This document shows, one piece after another, positions 7,769-16,034 of a stretch of DNA of 64,000 nucleotides. Positions within the stretch are counted from its first letter, which is position 1. Every line of letters begins with the position of its first letter. The stretch lies in NCBI GenBank assembly GCA_903867185.1, contig CAIPQK010000024.1:1-64000 (forward strand), written 5' to 3'. The notes under the pieces were generated by a model. The model saw nothing but the letters and a program-made list of their open reading frames with translations. It was not told the DNA's origin and did not search any database. A program made the translations under genes and the position numbers. The DNA comes from an uncultured Candidatus Nemicrothrix sp. (GTDB lineage Bacteria > Actinomycetota > Acidimicrobiia > Acidimicrobiales > Acidimicrobilacustridaceae).

Positions 7769-8188
7769 ATGTTCGTTGGGACGTTCGAGCATTCGCTCGA
7801 TGACAAGGGCCGAGTGGTCCTTCCCGCGACCTTCCGCGCCCAGTTGGTCGAAAAGGGCTTTATTTCTCAGCTCGATCGCTGTCTTGGCCTCTGGACCGAA
7901 GAGGGATTCGGCGAAATGGCCAATCGTCTTCAGGACAAGGTCCGCTCGGGCGAAACCAGCCAGGAATCACTCCGGGCCTTCGCCGCCAATGCCCACGAGG
8001 TCCGACCTGATTCTCAAGGCCGCATCACCATCCCTCAGAGATTGCGCGAGTTCGCCTCGCTCGACAAAGAAGCCGTCGTCATCGGCGCCTTCGGTCGTAT
8101 CGAGATCTGGAACGCCGGCCGCTGGAACGACCAAACCACACTCGCCGACGACAGCCTCACCCACGCCGTTACGTCCCTGGGGCTCTAG
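7769..8188 (+). CDS. mraZ: Transcriptional regulator MraZ
   Basis: The 139-residue protein has two SpoVT/AbrB-type DNA-binding repeats. The first opens MFVGTFEHSLDDKGRVVLPA and the second is ANAHEVRPDSQGRITIPQRL from about residue 75. MraZ forms large rings and regulates the dcw cluster that it heads. The ATG at 7769 is preferred over an upstream GTG at 7751 because it matches the family start exactly and follows the strong ribosome binding site GGAGAGGA (7753-7760) by eight bases. A 239-base structured leader separates it from rsmH. Confidence 0.95.
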   Translation: MFVGTFEHSLDDKGRVVLPATFRAQLVEKGFISQLDRCLGLWTEEGFGEMANRLQDKVRSGETSQESLRAFAANAHEVRPDSQGRITIPQRLREFASLDKEAVVIGAFGRIEIWNAGRWNDQTTLADDSLTHAVTSLGL

Positions 8189-8245
8189 TCCGTGTCATGT
8201 CCCCCCTCTCCCTGTCCCTGACCCAGAAACGAAAGGACCACCTCT

Positions 8246-8406
8246 GCGACCGAGCCGGTCGCCCGATGTTCAGCAGTCTCTCGGAATACACGATGGAAGG
8301 CCCCTACTCCGCCCGCTTCCCATCGAGCCCGACCGGGGAGAAATCCCGGCGGGCGACCGTGTTCCGAGGGACTGCTGAGGACCGGCCCCGGCTTTGCCGG
8401 CTGGCT
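8246..8406 (+). ncRNA. Structured leader RNA between mraZ and rsmH (mraW RNA motif candidate)
   Basis: The gap between mraZ and rsmH can fold into a multi-stem RNA. A small hairpin pairs 8246-8251 with 8257-8262. The main stem pairs 8271-8286 with 8362-8377 (16 bp, one G-U) and continues as 8289-8291 with 8359-8361. Inside it are a hairpin 8291-8299/8316-8325 (one bulge) and a hairpin 8333-8349 closed by a GAAA loop. The C-rich loop of the first inner hairpin (8310-8315) is complementary to 8350-8355, which would make a pseudoknot. A last hairpin pairs 8388-8392 with 8396-8400. The position matches the actinobacterial mraW RNA motif, a presumed cis-regulator upstream of mraW/rsmH. No T-tract follows, so transcription termination is unlikely. 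Confidence 0.65.
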
Positions 8407-8427
8407 CCGCAGCGAGAGGTTTCCGAT

Positions 8428-9369
8428 ATGGCCGAGAACCACGATGAGTTCGACCACCGACCGGTGATGCTCGACGAGATCGTGGCGGCCTTTGATTCGG
8501 TCCCTGCAGGTTGGGTTATCGATGCGACGCTCGGCGGTGCTGGGCATTCGGCAGCGATTCTCGATGCGTATCCACACCTTTGCGTGCTCGGTATTGACCA
8601 AGACGTCGATGCTCTTGTTGTGGCTCGTGATCGTCTGGCTCGCTTCGGTGAGCGAGCTCGCACCGTGCAGGCCCGATTCGATTCGTTCGCGGCAATTGTT
8701 CGCTCGCAACTCCCTGATCAACCAATTGTTGGTGCGCTCTTTGATCTCGGCGTGAGTTCTCCGCAGTTCGATCGGGCTGAGCGTGGCTTTAGTTATCGAT
8801 TCGATGCTGCTCTCGACATGCGAATGGACACCTCGCAGTCGTTGAGCGCGATGACAGTCGTCAATGACTACGACGAAAAGCAACTTGCTCGAGTTCTTCG
8901 CGACTTCGGCGATGAACGATTCGCCGGTCGAATTGCTCGCTCGATCATCGCTGCACGTCCCGTTGAAACCACGACGCAGCTCGCGGAGATCACTCGTGAT
9001 GCGATTCCGGCACCGGCGCGGCGAACAGGTGGGCATCCAGCAAAGCGCACATTCCAGGCCATTCGTATTGAAGTCAACAATGAACTCGCGATTCTTCCGG
9101 TCGCGGTGGAAGATGCAATCGACTCGCTGAGCGCCGGCGGCCGGCTGGTCGTGCTGTCGTATCACTCAGGTGAGGATCGCATTGTTAAGAAGGTCATGCG
9201 CGACGCCGAATCTGGTGGGTGCGCCTGTCCGCCAAACCTTCCGTGCGTTTGCGGGGCCGTCTCGAAAGTTCATCTCATTCGTCGTGGCGGAACAACGCCG
9301 AGCGCTTCCGAACGCAGCGCGAATCCTCGCGCTGAAAGCGCTCGTCTCCGGATCGCGGAACGATCATGA
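8428..9369 (+). CDS. rsmH: 16S rRNA (cytosine(1402)-N(4))-methyltransferase RsmH (MraW)
   Basis: The 313-residue enzyme opens MAENHDEFDHRPVMLDEIV and has the SAM-binding loop DATLGGAGHSAAIL, then LFDLGVSSPQFD, GFSYRFDAALDMRMD, and RTGGHPAKRTFQAIRI, all diagnostic of MraW/RsmH. It methylates the exocyclic amine of C1402 in the ribosomal decoding centre. The ATG at 8428 follows AGAGG (8415-8419). An upstream in-frame ATG at 8197 would read through the structured leader and is rejected. The stop overlaps ftsL as ATGA. Confidence 0.95.
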   Translation: MAENHDEFDHRPVMLDEIVAAFDSVPAGWVIDATLGGAGHSAAILDAYPHLCVLGIDQDVDALVVARDRLARFGERARTVQARFDSFAAIVRSQLPDQPIVGALFDLGVSSPQFDRAERGFSYRFDAALDMRMDTSQSLSAMTVVNDYDEKQLARVLRDFGDERFAGRIARSIIAARPVETTTQLAEITRDAIPAPARRTGGHPAKRTFQAIRIEVNNELAILPVAVEDAIDSLSAGGRLVVLSYHSGEDRIVKKVMRDAESGGCACPPNLPCVCGAVSKVHLIRRGGTTPSASERSANPRAESARLRIAERS

Positions 9370-9881
9370 CCAGCGCTCGAGTAGCCGCAGAAGGGCGCCG
9401 ATCGGCCGCGCTCCGTGAATCGCAGGTATCGCCTCGCGAGAGCATTCGATCGCGGCTGAGACTCGTAGATCGCACCGCACCTGAACGTCGCCGCATCGGG
9501 CTGATCGCCGCCGTCGGTGGCGTTGTGGTCGTGCTCTTTGCTATCGCTGCCGCTCAGACGCTCATCATCTCCGAACAGGCGCATATCGATCGAGTAACTA
9601 CGCGAATCGGTGAAGCAGAAACAAGAGCCGAACATCTTCGGGTTGAACTCGCGCAACTGCAGAGCCCGCAAAATGTCACAGCATTGGCCACGACCAAACT
9701 TGGAATGATTCCGGCTCCAACTCCGGTCTATCTCCAGCCCAAGGGAACTGACGACGCACGCGCTGGTGAAATGCCACCCGCTCCGACGCCGACAACTGTT
9801 CCGAAGGCGAAGACCTCACCGTCCACGGTGGCGAAAGCGACAACTCCGACCACCGCTGCATCAGCGGCTGCGAAGCGATGA
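9366..9881 (+). CDS. ftsL: FtsL-like cell division protein
   Basis: This 171-residue single-pass protein has a basic cytosolic N-terminus of about 43 residues, one transmembrane helix (IGLIAAVGGVVVVLFAIAAA, about residues 44-63) and a short periplasmic coiled coil with the family-like ending ATTKLGMIPAPTPVYL. The remaining 45 residues form a Pro/Ala/Thr/Lys-rich tail. Together with its place between rsmH and ftsI this identifies FtsL, the divisome scaffold that pairs with FtsB/DivIC and FtsQ. Sequence conservation in this family is weak, so identity rests mainly on topology and position. It overlaps both neighbours by 4 bases. Confidence 0.85.
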   Translation: MTSARVAAEGRRSAALRESQVSPRESIRSRLRLVDRTAPERRRIGLIAAVGGVVVVLFAIAAAQTLIISEQAHIDRVTTRIGEAETRAEHLRVELAQLQSPQNVTALATTKLGMIPAPTPVYLQPKGTDDARAGEMPPAPTPTTVPKAKTSPSTVAKATTPTTAASAAAKR

Positions 9882-12199
9882 ACCCACCCCCTGGTCCCGA
9901 GTCGCCTTCGGTCGATCATCCGCCGAAGAACGCACCTTGGAACTCGGCTGATTACTTGCCGCGTGGTCGTCGTCGAGTCGCGGCACCAACTCGCCCCGCT
10001 CGTCATTCAACTGGACGCGGAACAACTGCGCCACGAACCTCCCCGGCTCGGAGTGCTCAAAACCGGACAGCAATGGAGCGCACGACTCACGGGCGAGTGA
10101 CGTCTCGTCCCGTAGAGCGCGTTGAGTCCTCATATTCAGTGTCGCGTTCAGGGCAGCGTTCGATGCAACCTTCGCGATTTGGGTCGATGACGGCGTCAGA
10201 AATTGCTCAATCGTGGAGTGCTTCGATCGTTGCTTCGATCCTCTCCTCAGTTCGAGGAATCTTCGACCCAGCAAGTTCTGGAAAAGGGTCGAAGCCCGCG
10301 ATGGTGAGAACGTCGGTGGGGAATCAGCGTCGACGTTCGTTGATCGTCCTGGTGTTCATTGTTCTGCTCTTCGCAATCGTTTTGGCTCAGGTCGTCAATC
10401 TCCAAGTTTTCGATCGAGGTCGTTACGTTGTCTACGGCGCCGGCCAGCGCACAAATACGCAGGTATTGGCTGCCGACCGCGGGGCGATCCTTGATCGCAA
10501 CGGCGCTGAACTCGTCATCTCGCGACCGGGTCGCTCGATCTTTGTCGATCCGAAACTTGTGACTGATGCATCGAGCGAGGCTGCAAAACTTGCCCCGATT
10601 CTGGGCCTCGATCCACTTTTGGTCGAGTCGAGGATGAATGGCAAAGGAAGATTTGCCTACCTCGCCCGCCGCGTAACTTCTGACGTGGTCGCTCAGGTCG
10701 AGGCGCTCGGACTTGCTGGCGTTTCGTTCCTTGACGAGAGCGAACGCTTCGCCCCTGCAGGCGACTCGGCCCGTTCGTTGCTTGGAAGCGTCGACGTAGA
10801 CAACGTCGGAATCTCGGGTCTCGAATCTCAGTATGGAGCTGCCCTCACCGGCACTCCCGGGAGTCTCTCGCTCGAGCGGAGCCCATCGGGGAGAACGATC
10901 GCAGTTGGTGACCACTCTCTAACGCCGGCTCAAAAAGGTGATGATCTCAAACTTACGATTGATCAATCGATCCAATATGAAGCAGAGCGTCTCTTAGGCG
11001 ACCAGGTGAAAGCCACCGGCGCCAAGGGTGGAGTGGCCATTGTCAGTAAGCCGGGCACCGGTGAGATTCTCGCAATGGCCAATGTGGTTCTTGATCCAGA
11101 GACGGGACTGGTTCATGTCAGCTCGAACAACAGCGCGCTGACGACGCAGTACGAGCCGGGTTCGGTAATGAAAACCGTCACGATCTCTGGTGCAATTGAA
11201 GCGGGTCAGATCACTCCGGCTACTCAGTTCAATCTTCCTCCAACGTTGAAAATCTATGACGCTGAATTTGGTGAAGCTGAGGGTCGCGGGACGGTTACGT
11301 GGGACACCACGCAGATCCTGACGCACTCGTCGAATATCGGTGCCATCAAAATTGGCCAGGGCCTTGGAAAAGATGCGCTCTACGCCACTCAGAAAGCATT
11401 TGGACTCGGAGTGAAAACCTCACTTGACTTTCCGAACGAGGCACCGGGGTCGGTTCTCGCGCCGTCGAAATATTCGGGCACGTCACTCCCGTCCATCGCC
11501 ATCGGTCAGGGTATTTCGGTGACGCCGATGCAGTTGCTCTTCGCTTACAACACGATCGCTAATCAGGGCGTCTATGTCGCTCCGAAACTTGTCGACTCAA
11601 CAATCGATGCCCAAGGCGTTGAACATCTCACTGCTGCAGGTGACTCTCATCGAGCGGTGAGCGCTGCGACTGCCGACAAAGTCAACCTGATGCTGCGTAA
11701 CGTCGTGAATGAAGGAACCGGACAGCGCGCCGCGATAAATGGCTACTCCGTCGCAGGTAAGACCGGCACCGCGCGTAAGCCCCAGGCCGGCGGCGGCTAC
11801 GCCGACAAATTCGGAATCACCCGTTACCAATCGACGTTCGTGGGCTTTGTCCCCGCAGAGCAGCCAGCACTGTCTGTCTATGTGATGCTCGATGAGCCCG
11901 GCGGCGATTACACGGGTGGCGCAGCGGCAGCTCCGGTTTTCTCCAAGCTCGGATCGTTCGCACTGAATCGCCTTGGCATAGCTCCGGCTGCGACAGATCT
12001 CGCGCTTGGTGGCGCTCCAGTTTCCTCAGTACTCGGACTTCCGAGTTCCTCGATGCAAGCCACTGTCATCGACGGCGATCGTGTTCGCGCTCTGACCGCT
12101 GGCTCTCCAGCGGCGCTCGCGTCTTCGGTGCCAACAACGATTCCTCCTGCGACGACGACAACGACGTCGGCGGCACGCAAGACCGCATCGGTGAGGTGA
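9878..12199 (+). CDS. ftsI: Peptidoglycan transpeptidase FtsI (class B PBP) with long N-terminal extension
   Basis: The 773-residue protein is the septal transpeptidase. A Pro/Arg/Ser-rich cytosolic segment of about 150 residues precedes the membrane anchor (about residues 154-175), then the PBP dimerisation domain and the transpeptidase domain. The active site shows S429-V-M-K432 (in YEPGSVMKTV), S484-S-N and K628-T-G. It cross-links septal peptidoglycan with FtsW. The N-terminal arm is longer than in typical FtsI and looks disordered and positively charged. The C-terminus beyond about residue 715 is a Thr/Ala-rich tail. It overlaps ftsL by 4 bases and lies 3 bases before murE. Confidence 0.95.
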   Translation: MNPPPGPESPSVDHPPKNAPWNSADYLPRGRRRVAAPTRPARHSTGRGTTAPRTSPARSAQNRTAMERTTHGRVTSRPVERVESSYSVSRSGQRSMQPSRFGSMTASEIAQSWSASIVASILSSVRGIFDPASSGKGSKPAMVRTSVGNQRRRSLIVLVFIVLLFAIVLAQVVNLQVFDRGRYVVYGAGQRTNTQVLAADRGAILDRNGAELVISRPGRSIFVDPKLVTDASSEAAKLAPILGLDPLLVESRMNGKGRFAYLARRVTSDVVAQVEALGLAGVSFLDESERFAPAGDSARSLLGSVDVDNVGISGLESQYGAALTGTPGSLSLERSPSGRTIAVGDHSLTPAQKGDDLKLTIDQSIQYEAERLLGDQVKATGAKGGVAIVSKPGTGEILAMANVVLDPETGLVHVSSNNSALTTQYEPGSVMKTVTISGAIEAGQITPATQFNLPPTLKIYDAEFGEAEGRGTVTWDTTQILTHSSNIGAIKIGQGLGKDALYATQKAFGLGVKTSLDFPNEAPGSVLAPSKYSGTSLPSIAIGQGISVTPMQLLFAYNTIANQGVYVAPKLVDSTIDAQGVEHLTAAGDSHRAVSAATADKVNLMLRNVVNEGTGQRAAINGYSVAGKTGTARKPQAGGGYADKFGITRYQSTFVGFVPAEQPALSVYVMLDEPGGDYTGGAAAAPVFSKLGSFALNRLGIAPAATDLALGGAPVSSVLGLPSSSMQATVIDGDRVRALTAGSPAALASSVPTTIPPATTTTTSAARKTASVR

Positions 12200-12202
12200 C
12201 AC

Positions 12203-13636
12203 GTGCGCCTGGCGACGATCGTTGCCGAACTGAGTGAGGTGGACCTTGTTGGGGTCGGCGATGCTGTCGCGTTCGCAGATCTTGAAATCACCGACGTCAC
12301 GTTTGATTCACGACTCATTTCTAAGGGTTCACTCTTCTGCTGCGTTCCTGGTGCCAACGATGACGGTCATCTGCACGCTCGTGAAGCGGTAGAGGCAGGA
12401 GCGGTTGCAGTCCTCGTCGACCATCAGCTCGATATCGAAGCAACACAACTCGTGGTTCACGATGTTCGAGAAGCCATGGCCACAGTTTCGGCGGCTTGTT
12501 ATAGCCATCCGGCCGATGATCTTTTGGTGATCGGAGTGACCGGCACGAACGGGAAGACCACCACAACGTGGATGCTTCAGAACATTTTTACTGCGGCTCG
12601 TCGCCGGGTTGAAGTGCTTGGGACGTTGTCGGGGGCACGCACGACTCCCGAATCTCCGGATTTGCAGCGCCAACTCGCACAATGGCGCGACGAAGGTGTT
12701 GACGTGGTTGCGATGGAAGTTTCGTCGCATGCGATTGACCAGCATCGTGTCGATGCAATGAAGTTTCGCGTCGCTGTCTTCACGAATCTGAGTCGCGATC
12801 ATCTCGATTATCACGGTTCAATTGAGCAGTACTTTGAAACAAAGGCGCGACTCTTTGATGAGGCACGTTGCGACCGTGCCGTTGTTAACCTCGATAGTCC
12901 TTACGGGTGCCTGCTCGCCGACACCTCCACTGTCCCCACCGATGGCTATTCAATCGATGAGGTCGAGGATCTCGATCTCTCCGTTGACGGGTCAACGTTT
13001 CGCTGGGCGGGCCATACCGTTGCTCTTGCCCTAGGTGGCGTGTTCAACGTCAGTAATGCACTGGCCGCTGCGCATGCGGCACGAGCGGTTGGTGTCGACG
13101 ATGCCACAATCGCCGAGGGTTTGTCGCTCCCATTGGTCGTTGATGGTCGGTTCCAGCGTGTCGATGCCGGCCAACCCTTTGCCATCGTGGTCGATTACGC
13201 ACATACGCCCGACGGACTTGAGCAACTTCTCACTGCAGCAAGTGATCTTGTCGATGGTCGAGTCATCGTTGTCTTTGGCTGCGGCGGAGATCGCGATCGC
13301 TCGAAACGGCCGTTGATGGGCGAGACTGCAGTTTCGAATGCTGACATGGTGATCGTTACCGCCGATAACTCTCGGACAGAAACAACTGAGGAAATCATCG
13401 CTTCAATCGTTGAAGGTGCAGGGCGAGTGTTGCGGCCCCGGGCTGAGGTCGTAACTGTCGAGCCAGACCGCCGCGCTGCGATTTCGTTGGCCCTGCGCGC
13501 CGCAACAGCAAACGACATCGTGCTCATCGCTGGCAAGGGGCACGAAACAGTCCAGATCATCGGAGACGTCAGTGCAGAGTTCGACGACCGTGTCGTGGCC
13601 GCCGAACAGTGGAAGAAACTTGAGGAACATCGGTGA
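12203..13636 (+). CDS. murE: UDP-MurNAc-tripeptide synthetase MurE
   Basis: The 477-residue Mur ligase adds the third residue of the stem peptide to UDP-MurNAc-L-Ala-D-Glu. The ATP loop GVTGTNGKTTTT lies at residues 111-122, the carbamylated Lys is likely K214 (YFETKARLF), and TTPESPDLQRQL is the MurE-specific strand. The substrate motif is DNSR (388-391) rather than the usual DNPR. The retained Asn and Arg suggest meso-diaminopimelate rather than lysine, but the Pro to Ser change makes this less certain. Start is GTG. The stop overlaps mraY as GTGA, leaving no room for murF, which normally lies between them. Confidence 0.93.
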   Translation: MRLATIVAELSEVDLVGVGDAVAFADLEITDVTFDSRLISKGSLFCCVPGANDDGHLHAREAVEAGAVAVLVDHQLDIEATQLVVHDVREAMATVSAACYSHPADDLLVIGVTGTNGKTTTTWMLQNIFTAARRRVEVLGTLSGARTTPESPDLQRQLAQWRDEGVDVVAMEVSSHAIDQHRVDAMKFRVAVFTNLSRDHLDYHGSIEQYFETKARLFDEARCDRAVVNLDSPYGCLLADTSTVPTDGYSIDEVEDLDLSVDGSTFRWAGHTVALALGGVFNVSNALAAAHAARAVGVDDATIAEGLSLPLVVDGRFQRVDAGQPFAIVVDYAHTPDGLEQLLTAASDLVDGRVIVVFGCGGDRDRSKRPLMGETAVSNADMVIVTADNSRTETTEEIIASIVEGAGRVLRPRAEVVTVEPDRRAAISLALRAATANDIVLIAGKGHETVQIIGDVSAEFDDRVVAAEQWKKLEEHR

Positions 13637-14667
13637 TTCGTCTTCTTGTCGCCGCCGCAATTGCATTGGGGCTGTCGTTATTTGGCACTCGTGTTCTTAT
13701 TTCATGGCTGGAACACCGCCGTATCGGTCAACCGATTCGTGAAGATGGGCCTCAAGGTCACATCACGAAAGCTGGGACTCCAACGATGGGCGGGCTTGCA
13801 TTTGTAGCGGCCGCAGCAGTTGGTTGGTTCGTAAGCGATATCAATGGAGCAGTTTTCACTCGACGTGGGTTGTTGTGCATGGCCGCGATCGTTGGGGCGG
13901 GGGCCGTTGGTCTGCTTGATGACTCGATCAAAGTGTTTCGGGAACGGAACCTCGGATTATCAAAGCGAGCAAAGACGGTTGGGCTACTTGTCGTCGCCAC
14001 CGCCTTCGCCTTGTCGATGCTCGCTTTCACGAACGTCACCACGACGCTTTCATTTTCGCGTTTCGACTTTCCTGGAGTCGACATCGGAAAAGTCGGATGG
14101 GTGGTTTTCGCCGTCATCATCTTCTATGCGACAACGAACGCCGTAAACCTCACTGATGGACTCGATGGATTGGCAGCAGGAGCATCGATCTTTGGCTTTG
14201 CCGCCTATACGGTGATTGCGTTCTGGGGTTTTCGTCACAACTCGATCTATGGGGATCAGAGTTTCCTCGATACGGCAGTGGTGTCGGCGTCAATGATGGC
14301 TGCGGTCGCAGGATTTCTTTGGTGGAACGCTGCTCCCGCACGAATCTTTATGGGCGATACAGGCGCCCTTGCGATTGGTGCGGGGCTTGCTGCCCTCGCT
14401 CTCAGCACGAACACGATCCTGCTCCTCCCAATTGTGGGCGGATTGTTCGTCATGGAGACCGTTTCGGTGATGCTTCAGGTGGGCAGCTTTCGGATGTTTG
14501 GCCGAAGAATCTTCCGAATGGCGCCGCTCCATCACCATTTCGAATTAGTGGGCTGGCCTGAGACCACCGTCATCATTCGGCTATGGATCGTTGCGGGTCT
14601 GTTCACCGCCCTGGCGCTGGGTCTCTACTACGCAGACTTCGTGCGACTCCCGGGAGTGATCGACTGA
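13633..14667 (+). CDS. mraY: Phospho-MurNAc-pentapeptide translocase MraY
   Basis: The 344-residue polytopic enzyme transfers phospho-MurNAc-pentapeptide from UDP to undecaprenyl phosphate, giving lipid I. Diagnostic segments are EDGPQGHITKAGTPTMGGL near the N-terminus, VGLLDDSIK with the catalytic Asp pair, NAVNLTDGLDGLAAG, FMGDTGALAIG, and the histidine motif PLHHHFELVGWPET. About ten membrane helices are visible. The GTG start overlaps murE by 4 bases and the stop overlaps the murD ATG by one base (TGATG), so translation is coupled through the cluster. Confidence 0.95.
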   Translation: MIRLLVAAAIALGLSLFGTRVLISWLEHRRIGQPIREDGPQGHITKAGTPTMGGLAFVAAAAVGWFVSDINGAVFTRRGLLCMAAIVGAGAVGLLDDSIKVFRERNLGLSKRAKTVGLLVVATAFALSMLAFTNVTTTLSFSRFDFPGVDIGKVGWVVFAVIIFYATTNAVNLTDGLDGLAAGASIFGFAAYTVIAFWGFRHNSIYGDQSFLDTAVVSASMMAAVAGFLWWNAAPARIFMGDTGALAIGAGLAALALSTNTILLLPIVGGLFVMETVSVMLQVGSFRMFGRRIFRMAPLHHHFELVGWPETTVIIRLWIVAGLFTALALGLYYADFVRLPGVID

Positions 14668-16034
14668 TGGAGTCCCCGACGCGTGGCCCATTGACGTCGG
14701 CCCTCGTTCTTGGATTCGGGATTACCGGGCGCGCGGTCGCAACGGCGCTGACGGCACGTGGTGTCGCCGTCGTCGCTGTCGATGAGCATCCCACCGACGC
14801 GATTCGCGCTGAGGCAGCATCGATGGGAGTGGAAATCGTCGAATCGCCTTCCTCGCAGGACCTCACGCGCCTTGTCTCAGGGTGCGATCTTGTGATTCCC
14901 AGTCCAGGGATTCCCGAAACACACCCGATTTTTGAACTGGCGACGACACTCGCAAAAGAAGTGGAATCGGAATTTGATCTCGCCGACCGCTGGGATTCTC
15001 GCCCGATCGTTGCCATTACCGGTACCGATGGGAAAACCACTGTCACGACCCTTGTGACCGCGATGTTGCTTGCCTCTGGGATTCGTGCCGTTGCCTGCGG
15101 AAATACCGATACGCCGTTGGTCGAGGCGATCGCTGATCCAGATGTTGAAGTGTTCGTTGTTGAAGCTTCGTCATTCCGACTAGCGACTACTCGATGGTTC
15201 CAGCCTGCGGTTGCAGTGTGGTTGAACTTCGCCCCCGATCACCTCGATGCACACGCATCACTTGCTTCGTATGAAGTAGCAAAGGCGTCGATTTGGGCGC
15301 ACCTCGATCCTGACACTGGTGTCGCCGTTGCATCGGCGACTGATCCGGTGGTGCTTGCGAATCGCAACCCAGAACTTTCCACGATCACGTTTGGTGGATC
15401 AGGAACAAATGCAGATGCGACGGTTGTCGATGGGTGGCTTCGCCTGCCTGATGGCACCGAGATTCTTGCCATCGAAGATCTTCCTCGCGGATTTCCACAC
15501 GACATCACGAATGCTCTCGCCGCGTCGGTTGCAGCGATGGCGGCTGGAGCAACGATCGAGGGTGTTCGTCAGACTCTTCGTTCCTTCCGAGGCCTCCATC
15601 ACCGCGTCGAACTTGTGGGCGAACGCAATGGCATTCGCTGGTTCGACGACTCAAAGGCGACCACGCCTCACGCAGTCGTAACAGCCTTGGCGGCCTTCGA
15701 CTCCGTTGTTCTGATTGCTGGCGGACGCAATAAGGGTCTCGATCTGTCAGTTCTCGCCAATTGTGTCCCTCCGGTTCGAGCGGTGGTTGCGATCGGCGAG
15801 GCAGCAGAAGAGGTGCGAGCAAGTTTTCACGATCGATGCGAGGTTCACGTCGTTGATACAACGATTGATGATGCGGTAACAGTCGCAGCGGGGCTTGCTG
15901 TAGCCGGAGATGTTGTGTTGCTGTCGCCTGGTTGCGCATCGTTCGATTGGTTCACTTCGTATAGCGATCGTGGCGACCGGTTCGCCGATGCAGTTCGCGG
16001 GCTGTCCGATTTCGAGTCAGTGAGTGCGCCATGA
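14667..16034 (+). CDS. murD: UDP-MurNAc-L-alanine:D-glutamate ligase MurD
   Basis: The 455-residue protein begins MESPTRGPLTSALVLGFGIT with an N-terminal Rossmann-like domain (LGFGITGRAVA). The ATP loop AITGTDGKTTVTTL follows at about residues 115-128, then NFAPDHLDAHASLASYEVAK and GRNKGLDLS. It adds D-glutamate to UDP-MurNAc-L-Ala in the cytosol. The ATG at 14667 overlaps the mraY stop (TGATG) and fits the family N-terminus. An earlier in-frame ATG at 14583 lies inside mraY and is rejected. The 3' end overlaps ftsW as ATGA. Confidence 0.95.
   Translation: MESPTRGPLTSALVLGFGITGRAVATALTARGVAVVAVDEHPTDAIRAEAASMGVEIVESPSSQDLTRLVSGCDLVIPSPGIPETHPIFELATTLAKEVESEFDLADRWDSRPIVAITGTDGKTTVTTLVTAMLLASGIRAVACGNTDTPLVEAIADPDVEVFVVEASSFRLATTRWFQPAVAVWLNFAPDHLDAHASLASYEVAKASIWAHLDPDTGVAVASATDPVVLANRNPELSTITFGGSGTNADATVVDGWLRLPDGTEILAIEDLPRGFPHDITNALAASVAAMAAGATIEGVRQTLRSFRGLHHRVELVGERNGIRWFDDSKATTPHAVVTALAAFDSVVLIAGGRNKGLDLSVLANCVPPVRAVVAIGEAAEEVRASFHDRCEVHVVDTTIDDAVTVAAGLAVAGDVVLLSPGCASFDWFTSYSDRGDRFADAVRGLSDFESVSAP

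Noticed and set aside
8380-8406. Hairpin before rsmH considered as an attenuator
   Set aside because: The stem 8388-8400 has no T-tract after it, so termination is unlikely; it is treated as part of the leader RNA.
8185-9165. A 326-codon minus-strand open frame opposite rsmH
   Set aside because: It crosses the structured leader and lies opposite a certain gene; no family features are visible.
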